Positions 1-4,772 of a DNA stretch of 12,158 nucleotides are shown piece by piece. The notes beneath the pieces are model-generated. The model saw only the letters and a program-made list of their open reading frames with translations, ran no database searches and was not told where the DNA came from. Position numbers and translations under genes: made by a program. The stretch lies in assembly GCA_946641515.1 (NCBI GenBank), contig CAMPBT010000018.1, positions 1-12,158 on the forward strand, given 5' to 3'. Origin of the DNA: UBA3210 sp002363635. Lineage in GTDB: Bacteria; Bacillota_I; Bacilli_A; RFN20; CAG-449. Every line of letters starts with the position of its first letter. Position 1 is the first letter of the stretch.

Positions 1-29
1 ATTTGCTTAAATTAAAATAAAAAAATGAA

Positions 30-69
30 AACACTTTCAGAAAATAAAAGTGTTGATTTTTATTTTTTT
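30..69 (+). terminator. Terminator-like hairpin closing an upstream transcript
   Basis: AACACTTT (30-37) pairs perfectly with AAAGTGTT (47-54) around a nine-base loop and is followed by a T-rich tract (57-69). The stem is only 8 bp and AT-rich, so it is a modest terminator. It presumably ends a gene lying before the window. The A-run on the left (18-25) means it could also work in the other direction. Confidence 0.5.
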
Positions 70-81
70 GAGGTCTATAGT
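53..81 (+). promoter_or_regulatory. Sigma-A-type promoter of the 67-residue protein gene
   Basis: TTGATT (53-58) and TATAGT (76-81) are separated by exactly 17 bases, close to the vegetative consensus. Transcription would start near 86-88, at the foot of the stem-loop at 88-108. The -35 box overlaps the right arm of the preceding terminator hairpin. Confidence 0.6.
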
Positions 82-87
82 TAAAGG

Positions 88-108
88 CTCTGTCAGGAAA
101 AGACAGAG
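88..108 (+). promoter_or_regulatory. 5' leader stem-loop with AGGAAAA loop
   Basis: CTCTGTC (88-94) pairs perfectly with GACAGAG (102-108) around the loop AGGAAAA. It sits at the predicted 5' end of the mRNA and 10 bases before the ribosome binding site AAAGGAG (119-125). It could protect the 5' end from decay or be a protein or small-RNA contact site. It does not match a riboswitch class that I recognise. Confidence 0.5.
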
Positions 109-133
109 ATAAATTTAAGAAAGGAGTTACGTT

Positions 134-337
134 ATGTGTTACGTCACAGCAATCATTAACGGTAGTAGAATAGTTAATGGCAAGCGTTTCTCTTCTTCGA
201 AAAAAGCATCAAAGTATATCTCCAGTATTCTCAATACTTATGGTTGCCAAATCACCGAAGAATATGAGAGCGCAAATGGTCATGAACTAGTTGCGGACTA
301 CAACAATAGAATTTTTGTTCAATCAGCTAACAACTAA
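134..337 (+). CDS. Small hypothetical protein, 67 residues
   Basis: I do not recognise this protein. Its reality is supported by context: a near-consensus promoter (53-81), AAAGGAG (119-125) eight bases before the ATG, and a clean hairpin terminator 20 bases after the stop. It has no signal peptide or membrane segment. It is polar, with a Lys/Ser-rich stretch (KRFSSSKKASKYIS, about residues 17-30) that may form a basic helix. Cysteines lie at positions 2 and 37. The tail is acidic, then Asn-rich. Codon use (CGT, TCG, CTC, AAG present in a short gene) looks slightly different from the neighbours, but the sample is too small to claim transfer. It appears monocistronic and may be well expressed. 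A nucleic-acid-binding or stress-type small protein is possible, but no function can be assigned. Confidence 0.75.
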   Translation: MCYVTAIINGSRIVNGKRFSSSKKASKYISSILNTYGCQITEEYESANGHELVADYNNRIFVQSANN

Positions 338-356
338 TTCTACAACCTATTAATTC

Positions 357-379
357 AAGGCACCTACGGGCGCCTTTTT
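357..379 (+). terminator. Rho-independent terminator with UACG tetraloop
   Basis: AAGGCACC (357-364) pairs with GGCGCCTT (369-376) with one A-C mismatch. The loop TACG is closed by C-G, which is the very stable UNCG type, and T-run 375-379 follows. It ends the 67-residue gene transcript. Confidence 0.8.
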
Positions 380-449
380 ATTACCTTATATATTTATAAT
401 AAAGATAGTAACCCTATCATTTTTAATTATGATAAAATATACTTATAGA

Positions 450-505
450 AATGATTGTAGGGAGAAATCAATCGTAATAGGCACTTAAATAGTGTCTTTT
501 TCTTT
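450..505 (+). ncRNA. Candidate small RNA 1: two hairpins
   Basis: A TATACT -10-like box (438-443) is followed by hairpin ATGATTG/CAATCGT (451-457/469-475, one G-U pair) with loop TAGGGAGAAAT. A terminator GGCACT/AGTGTC (480-485/491-496, one G-U pair, loop TAAAT) and T-run 497-501 follow. No good -35 box is seen, and the inverted repeat TATCAT-8-ATGATA lies where it would be. An internal ATG gives only an eight-codon frame without a ribosome binding site. It could equally be a redundant terminator array. Confidence 0.3.
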
Positions 506-535
506 ACAAACTATAGGAAGATTGTAAACTTTTTT
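503..535 (+). terminator. Stem-loop with T-run between the two candidate small RNAs
   Basis: TTTACAA (503-509) pairs perfectly with TTGTAAA (522-528), leaving a 12-base loop that contains ATAGGAAGA. C and a six-T run (530-535) follow. The 5' arm reuses the T tail of the preceding terminator. The stem is AT-rich, so its strength as a terminator is doubtful. Confidence 0.4.
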
Positions 536-544
536 AGGAACTAT

Positions 545-573
545 TTCACTTTTGATGTTCATTAAGTTATACT
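545..573 (+). promoter_or_regulatory. Promoter-like element for candidate small RNA 2
   Basis: TTCACT (545-550), a 17-base spacer, and TATACT (568-573). This gives four of six matches in the -35 box and a good -10. Start would be near 580, and no gene follows on this strand before the terminator at 631-665. Confidence 0.4.
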
Positions 574-579
574 ATATTC

Positions 580-665
580 AATGAATTTAAGATGAGAAGT
601 AATACATTAGTTATTACTTTACATATGAGGGACACAGTTTCGGGGGAGATGTGTCTTTTCTTTTT
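580..665 (+). ncRNA. Candidate small RNA 2: stem-loop plus terminator
   Basis: Stem 1 is AAGTAATA/TATTACTT (597-604/612-619), perfect, with loop CATTAGT. Stem 2 is GACACA/TGTGTC (631-636/650-655), extendable by two G-U pairs. It has a 13-base loop GTTTCGGGGGAGA, then T-runs 656-659 and 661-665. A 48-codon open frame starting at 592 overlaps it but has no ribosome binding site, so a non-coding RNA is preferred. It matches no family I know. Confidence 0.35.
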
Positions 666-678
666 GCTTAGATATAAC

Positions 679-706
679 AAAAAAAGATCCAGCAATCTGA
701 ATCTTT
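679..706 (-). terminator. Terminator of the ferredoxin gene
   Basis: On the minus strand AAAGATTC (706-699) pairs with GGATCTTT (690-683, one T-G wobble) around an eight-base loop and runs into seven T's (685-679). It lies 32 bases beyond the ferredoxin stop. Confidence 0.75.
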
Positions 707-737
707 CTTTTGTTGCTAAATTATAAGTGCAGACTAA

Positions 738-929
738 TTAGTCTTCTACTTCAATAGCCTGTACTGGGCAGCTGTCTTTTGCTTCTTCAACTGAGCCTTC
801 TGCATCTGCAGGGACTTCTGGAGCTGTGAATTCTGCTAATCCATCATCACCAATTTGGAATAAATCTGAAATTGATGTGCAAAGACCGCAACCGATACAC
901 TGATCTTTATTAACGCGTGCTTTTTTCAT
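738..929 (-). CDS. Ferredoxin, single [4Fe-4S] cluster
   Basis: A 63-residue acidic electron carrier of the monocluster ferredoxin family found in Bacilli and Clostridia. Cysteines C11, C14 and C17 (CxxCxxC) plus C54, followed by Pro, form the four ligands. The second cluster motif of the eight-iron type is absent. The rest is Asp/Glu-rich, as is usual. Start choice: a TTG at 938 would extend the frame by three residues, but it lies only about 3 bases from AGGAGG (947-942). The ATG at 929 has a spacing near 12 bases and gives the normal N-terminus, so I prefer it. A promoter TTGAAT-16-TATAAT lies just upstream. The gene is divergent from a flavoprotein oxidoreductase, which could be a redox partner, but that is inference. 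Confidence 0.9.
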   Translation of the reverse strand: MKKARVNKDQCIGCGLCTSISDLFQIGDDGLAEFTAPEVPADAEGSVEEAKDSCPVQAIEVED

Positions 930-956
930 AAAAATCAATATCCTCCTACAAAATAA

Positions 957-984
957 ATTATATCGAGTTTTTAAAAATATTCAA
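957..984 (-). promoter_or_regulatory. Promoter of the ferredoxin gene
   Basis: Reading the minus strand, TTGAAT (984-979) and TATAAT (962-957) are 16 bases apart, and transcription would start near 950. The untranslated leader would then be only about 20 bases and consist mostly of the AGGAGGA ribosome binding site region. Confidence 0.65.
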
Positions 985-1009
985 TGTGCAAATTATAATC
1001 GCAAATTGT

Positions 1010-1027
1010 TATTTCTTTAAAGAAATA
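1010..1027. promoter_or_regulatory. 18-bp perfect palindrome, possible operator
   Basis: TATTTCTTTAAAGAAATA is a perfect 18-bp palindrome between the divergent ferredoxin and flavoprotein promoters. It covers the -35 position of the flavoprotein promoter, where a bound dimeric repressor would block RNA polymerase. It is not a PerR or Fur box that I recognise. AT-rich DNA makes short palindromes easy, so this is a candidate only. Confidence 0.35.
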
Positions 1028-1038
1028 TTCTTATATTT

Positions 1039-1047
1039 TGGTATAAT
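1039..1047 (+). promoter_or_regulatory. Extended -10 promoter of the flavoprotein gene
   Basis: TGGTATAAT (1039-1047) is a consensus extended -10 element (TG, one base, TATAAT). The -35 region lies within the palindrome at 1010-1027 and is a poor match. Start near 1054 would leave a leader of only about 10 bases before the ATG at 1064. This also rules out the upstream in-frame ATG at 986 as the true start. Confidence 0.6.
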
Positions 1048-1063
1048 GAAGTTGGTGATAAAT

Positions 1064-2302
1064 ATGAGAATAGTAATTATTGGTGCAGGTCCATCTGGGT
1101 TAATGTGTGCACTTGAAGCTGCAAAGAACCAAGATAACCAAGTCACTTTACTTGAAAAAAATGAAAAAGCTGGCAAAAAAATTTATATAACTGGTAAAGG
1201 AAGGTGCAATGTAACTAACAATTGTACCCCACAAGAAGTTATTAATAATGTAGTTAATAATCCTAAATTTCTTTATTCCGCAATAAATAGATTTAAACCA
1301 GCAGATACAATGAATTTCTTTGAATCTAGAGGTGTTCATTTAGTTACAGAAAGAGGAAATAGAGTATTTCCTGAATCTTACAAAGCTTCAGACATTACTA
1401 AAGTTCTTCTCGATGAATGTAATAAATATGGAGTAGTTTTAAAACTTTCTCAGGAAGTAAAAGTTATTTTCCATGATGAAGGTGGAGGATATACTGTTAA
1501 AACTACAAATAATTCATATGATTGCGACGTAGTTGTTCTTGCAACAGGTGGCATTTCTTATCCTTTGACTGGTTCAACTGGAGATGGATATAAATTTGCA
1601 GCTAAGTATGGTCATAAGATTATTGATCCAGTACCTGCATTAAATGCTATGAGAATAAAAGAAAAATTTCCTAGAGAAGCATATAAATTTACATTGAAAA
1701 ATGTCTCTTTAAATGTAAAATGCGGTAAATTTAGTAGAAACGAATTTGGAGAATTAATGTTAATTGATAACATAATAGACGGACCAATTGTTAATACAAT
1801 GTCATCTCTTATCAATAGATTTAATCCAAATGATGTTCAAATGGAAATAGATTTTAAACCCGCTTTAAATGATGAGACTTTATATAACAGAATTAAATCT
1901 GATATTGAAGAAATGAAGCATAAAGCAAATACTAATTTATTTATCTTACTTAGAGGATTAATTCCTTCGTCACTTATCTTAATGGTATGCGAAAGAATGG
2001 GAGCAAACCCAAATTTACCTGCTCGTCAAATTGATGAAAAATTAATAAAAACAATTATTGATACATTAAAACATTTCAAATTAACATATTTAGGTTTAGA
2101 TGATATCAAGATGGCGATTGTCACTTCAGGCGGGGTTGATACAAAAGAAGTTGACCCAAGAACATTTGAATCAAAAAAGGTTAAAAACCTCTATATTATT
2201 GGAGAATTACTTGATGTTGATGCGTTTACTGGTGGCTTCAACATGCAAATTGCACTTGCTACAGGATATTCATGTGGTCAAAATCTTGCCAGTAACAAAT
2301 AA
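1064..2302 (+). CDS. HI0933/YhiN-family FAD-dependent oxidoreductase
   Basis: A 412-residue flavoprotein. The N-terminal Rossmann motif GAGPSG (7-12) with E31 binds FAD. The family signature GKKIYITGKGRCNVTN (37-52), ATGG (160-163) followed by SYPLTGSTGDGY, and C-terminal GELLDVDAFTGGFNMQ (from 380) are all intact. These place it in the HI0933/YhiN group, which also includes the BaiN proteins of gut clostridia. The physiological substrate of the group is unsettled. Start: the ATG at 1064 directly precedes the Rossmann fold and follows GGTGAT (1054-1059), a match to the distal part of the anti-Shine-Dalgarno pairing. The 26-residue extension from the ATG at 986 would span the promoter. It is divergent from a ferredoxin, suggesting but not proving a shared electron-transfer role. 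A weak terminator lies downstream. Confidence 0.88.
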   Translation: MRIVIIGAGPSGLMCALEAAKNQDNQVTLLEKNEKAGKKIYITGKGRCNVTNNCTPQEVINNVVNNPKFLYSAINRFKPADTMNFFESRGVHLVTERGNRVFPESYKASDITKVLLDECNKYGVVLKLSQEVKVIFHDEGGGYTVKTTNNSYDCDVVVLATGGISYPLTGSTGDGYKFAAKYGHKIIDPVPALNAMRIKEKFPREAYKFTLKNVSLNVKCGKFSRNEFGELMLIDNIIDGPIVNTMSSLINRFNPNDVQMEIDFKPALNDETLYNRIKSDIEEMKHKANTNLFILLRGLIPSSLILMVCERMGANPNLPARQIDEKLIKTIIDTLKHFKLTYLGLDDIKMAIVTSGGVDTKEVDPRTFESKKVKNLYIIGELLDVDAFTGGFNMQIALATGYSCGQNLASNK

Positions 2303-2305
2303 TAC

Positions 2306-2329
2306 TTCTTTAATTTATTAAAGAATTTT
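2306..2329 (+). terminator. Weak AT-rich hairpin after the flavoprotein gene
   Basis: TTCTTTAA (2306-2313) pairs with TTAAAGAA (2318-2325) around the loop TTTA, with TTTT following (2326-2329). The low GC content and short T-run suggest partial termination or only 3'-end protection. Readthrough into the next gene is plausible. Confidence 0.4.
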
Positions 2330-2390
2330 GCTATTATTTACAGGTCTATTAATTTAAAATGGAAATATAAACAAATAGGAGGGTTTTTGT

Positions 2391-2762
2391 ATGGAAGAAA
2401 AAACATCTCGTGTAGACAAATATAAAAAACATAGACAGAATATTGAAAATATGGATACTTTTCGTTTTGATTCCGAAAACTCTTATCTTGATGATGCTGA
2501 TGAAGGTGATGTAGGCATGTCTCAAGAAGAATTAAAAGATGAACATGTTAAAAGATCAACTTTATCAATTCCTATTGAAGAATTAATCAAGGCTCATGAT
2601 GAATATACTATTCAAATTGATCCAGAAGAAGTAAAAAGACAAAAGAGGGAAGCAAAGAAAGTAAAAATTAGAAAATATAAGAGCTTTATTATCTTTGGCG
2701 CAGTCGTAGTTATCTTAATTGCGGTTATTGTCATTTTGCTTGTCGTATTATTATCAAAATAA
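2391..2762 (+). CDS. Small tail-anchored membrane protein, unknown function
   Basis: A 123-residue protein with about 97 polar, highly charged residues and one C-terminal hydrophobic helix (98-121) ending in LSK. The positive cluster before the helix (KRQKREAKKVKIRKYK, about 82-97) predicts the N-terminal part stays in the cytoplasm. This is the layout of a bitopic, tail-anchored protein. The cytoplasmic part has an acidic patch (28-52, DDADEGD) and looks largely disordered. The start is supported by GGAGGG (2380-2385) five bases before the ATG. It precedes cmk by 18 bases and so probably belongs to the cmk-der operon. I do not recognise a named family. Division-, ribosome- or envelope-linked roles are only guesses from position. 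Confidence 0.8.
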   Translation: MEEKTSRVDKYKKHRQNIENMDTFRFDSENSYLDDADEGDVGMSQEELKDEHVKRSTLSIPIEELIKAHDEYTIQIDPEEVKRQKREAKKVKIRKYKSFIIFGAVVVILIAVIVILLVVLLSK

Positions 2763-2780
2763 AAAGAGGTTAAGAATTTT

Positions 2781-3440
2781 ATGATTACAATTGCTATTGA
2801 CGGACCATCTGCTGCAGGTAAATCTACTGTTGCTAAAGGTGTTGCAAAAAAATTAGGTTTCGTTTATGTCGATACAGGTGCGATGTATAGAAGCGTTGCA
2901 GTTTATTGTGTAAAGAATTTTATTGATGTTAATGATGTAGAAAAAGTTGCATCAGTACTTGATAAAATTGATATCGAATTATCAATCGATGGAAAAGTTA
3001 TTTTAAATGGTGAAGACGTCACTATGTTAATTAGAACTAAAGAAGTTGATAAGTTAGTTTCTCCAATTGCAAACAATGTTGCAGTTAGAAGCTTTTTAGT
3101 TAACAAGCAAAGAGCAATGGCTAATGATATTTCTATCGTTATGGATGGTAGAGATATTGGTACTGTTGTTTTACCAAGTGCTGATGTTAAAATCTTCCAA
3201 ATTGCGGATGTAAAGAGAAGAGCAGAAAGAAGATATGCTGAAAAACTCCAAAACGGTGAAGAAACTACATTAGAAGAAGTAGAAAAAGAATTAGAAAGAA
3301 GAGATTTAAATGATTCATCTAGATCTACAGGTGCATTAAAACCTGCAGAAGATTCAATTTTTGTAGATACATCTGATATGACAATTGAAGAATCTATCGA
3401 TGCTATCATTAAAATTGTAAAAGAAAAGGTAGGTATCTAA
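2781..3440 (+). CDS. cmk: Cytidylate kinase
   Basis: Transfers phosphate from ATP to CMP or dCMP, feeding CTP and dCTP pools; cytoplasmic. The length of 219 residues is normal for the short bacterial form. P-loop GPSAAGKST (8-16), DTGAMYR (31-37) at the nucleotide-monophosphate site, MDGRDIGT (121-128) and the RRxxERRY lid region (146-152) are all present. RDLNDSSRST (174-183) is also intact. It has AGAGGT about 10 bases before the ATG. Its stop codon is directly followed by the ATG of der, so the two are almost certainly translated from one mRNA. In many Firmicutes rpsA or a ribosomal-protein-S1-like gene lies between cmk and der; here nothing does. Confidence 0.97.
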   Translation: MITIAIDGPSAAGKSTVAKGVAKKLGFVYVDTGAMYRSVAVYCVKNFIDVNDVEKVASVLDKIDIELSIDGKVILNGEDVTMLIRTKEVDKLVSPIANNVAVRSFLVNKQRAMANDISIVMDGRDIGTVVLPSADVKIFQIADVKRRAERRYAEKLQNGEETTLEEVEKELERRDLNDSSRSTGALKPAEDSIFVDTSDMTIEESIDAIIKIVKEKVGI

Positions 3441-4748
3441 ATGGGTAGAAGTATTGTTGCAATTGTTGGATCACCTAATGTTGGTAAGTCAACACTTTTT
3501 AATCGTATTGTCGGTGAACGTAAAGCTATTGTTGATGACCAGGCTGGTGTTACTAGAGATAGACTCTATGGCAAAGCAACATGGTTAACAAAAGAATTTA
3601 CTCTCATTGATACAGGTGGTGTTGAAATTAAAAACGCTGCATTCCAAACACAAATTAGAGCGCAAGTAGAAATTGCTATTGAAGAAGCTGATTTAATTAT
3701 TTATGTTACTGATGGTCGTTTAGGTGTTACTCCTGATGATAGAGTAGTTTGTAAGATGCTCTTTAAGTCAAGTAAACCAGTAATTTTATGCGTTAACAAA
3801 ATTGATAACTATGAAATGATGGATAACGTAACTGAATTCTATTCATTAGGAATTGGAGATCCAATTGCGATTTCAACTGCTCATGGTATTGGTATTGGTG
3901 ACTTACTTGATAAAGTTGTTGAAAACTTACCTGAAAAAGTTGAAGAAGAATTCGATGAAGATACAATTGCTTTCTCAATTATTGGTAGACCAAACGTTGG
4001 TAAATCATCTTTAACAAATGCAATTCTTGGACAAGATAGAGTTATCGTTTCAAATATTGAAGGTACTACTAGAGATTCAATTGATACTCGCTTTACACGT
4101 GATGAACAAAATTACGTTGTTATTGATACAGCAGGTTTAAAGAAAAGAGGAAAAATCTATGAATCTGTTGATAAATATGCAGCATTAAGAGCTTTAGCGG
4201 CAATTGATAGATCACAAGTTGTTTTACTTGTCATCGACGCTAATGAAGGTATTACTCAACAAGATAAACACGTTGTTGGTTATGCCATGGATGAATCTAA
4301 AGCAATTGTTATTGTTGTTAACAAATGGGATTTAGTAGAACATACACAAAATGCTATGACTGAATTCACAAAGAAGATTCGTTCAGAATTCAAATTCTTA
4401 GATTACGCTCCAGTTGTATATATTTCTGCAAAAGATAAATCAAGAATTCAAACTATCTTCCCAGAAATACAAGCAGCATTCTCTGCATACAATTACCGTG
4501 TAGGTACATCAGTACTTAATGATATTATGATGGACGCTCAAATCGTTAACCCAACTCCAGTATTTAATGGAGGAAGATTAAAGATTTATTTTGCATCTCA
4601 AGTTGCAATCTGTCCACCAACATTTGTTTTATCAGTTAATGACCCAGAATATATGCATTTCTCATATCAAAGATACTTAGAAAATAGATTGAGAGATTCA
4701 TTTGATTTTACAGGAACACCAATCAAGATTATTTGTAGAGCAAGATAA
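3441..4748 (+). CDS. der: Ribosome biogenesis GTPase Der (EngA)
   Basis: An essential GTPase with two tandem G domains that acts in late 50S ribosomal subunit assembly. G domain 1 has GSPNVGKST (10-18), DTGG (57-60) and NKID (119-122). G domain 2 has GRPNVGKSS (182-190), DTAG (229-232) and NKWD (294-297). The C-terminal ~80 residues correspond to the KH-like domain, ending with a typical short basic tail. The length of 435 residues matches the family. The ATG abuts the cmk stop with no gap. The ribosome binding site (GGTAGG, about 3428-3433) lies inside cmk, so translational coupling is likely. No motif is missing. Confidence 0.97.
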   Translation: MGRSIVAIVGSPNVGKSTLFNRIVGERKAIVDDQAGVTRDRLYGKATWLTKEFTLIDTGGVEIKNAAFQTQIRAQVEIAIEEADLIIYVTDGRLGVTPDDRVVCKMLFKSSKPVILCVNKIDNYEMMDNVTEFYSLGIGDPIAISTAHGIGIGDLLDKVVENLPEKVEEEFDEDTIAFSIIGRPNVGKSSLTNAILGQDRVIVSNIEGTTRDSIDTRFTRDEQNYVVIDTAGLKKRGKIYESVDKYAALRALAAIDRSQVVLLVIDANEGITQQDKHVVGYAMDESKAIVIVVNKWDLVEHTQNAMTEFTKKIRSEFKFLDYAPVVYISAKDKSRIQTIFPEIQAAFSAYNYRVGTSVLNDIMMDAQIVNPTPVFNGGRLKIYFASQVAICPPTFVLSVNDPEYMHFSYQRYLENRLRDSFDFTGTPIKIICRAR

Positions 4749-4772
4749 TAATTTTTATAGAGAGGGGATTTT

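Larger units (their letters stand above)
338..737. other. 400-base gap rich in hairpins, no convincing protein gene
   Basis: No frame of useful length with a ribosome binding site is visible. Plus-strand structures in order are: the terminator 357-379; an inverted repeat TATCAT-8-ATGATA (415-434); a stem-loop and terminator pair (451-505); a further stem-loop with T-run (503-535); a promoter-like TTCACT-17-TATACT (545-573); and a second stem-loop and terminator pair (597-665). The minus-strand ferredoxin terminator (679-706) follows. The arrangement suggests short non-coding transcripts or stacked terminators. Confidence 0.6.

Noticed and set aside
78..125. Riboswitch in the leader of the 67-residue gene
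   Set aside because: The leader is too short (about 45 bases), with one simple hairpin and none of the conserved junctions of riboswitch classes I can recall.
592..726. Short plus-strand open frame of about 44 codons beginning at 592
   Set aside because: There is no ribosome binding site and it runs through two hairpins and the ferredoxin terminator. Its composition follows the RNA structure rather than a protein.
986..1063. N-terminal extension of the flavoprotein from an upstream in-frame ATG
   Set aside because: It would begin upstream of the extended -10 promoter and across the palindrome, has no ribosome binding site, and the Rossmann motif starts right after the ATG at 1064.
2903..3409. 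168-residue minus-strand open frame
   Set aside because: It lies entirely inside cmk on the opposite strand, has no ribosome binding site, and its Ser/Thr-rich composition is what an antisense frame of an Asp/Glu/Lys-rich gene gives.
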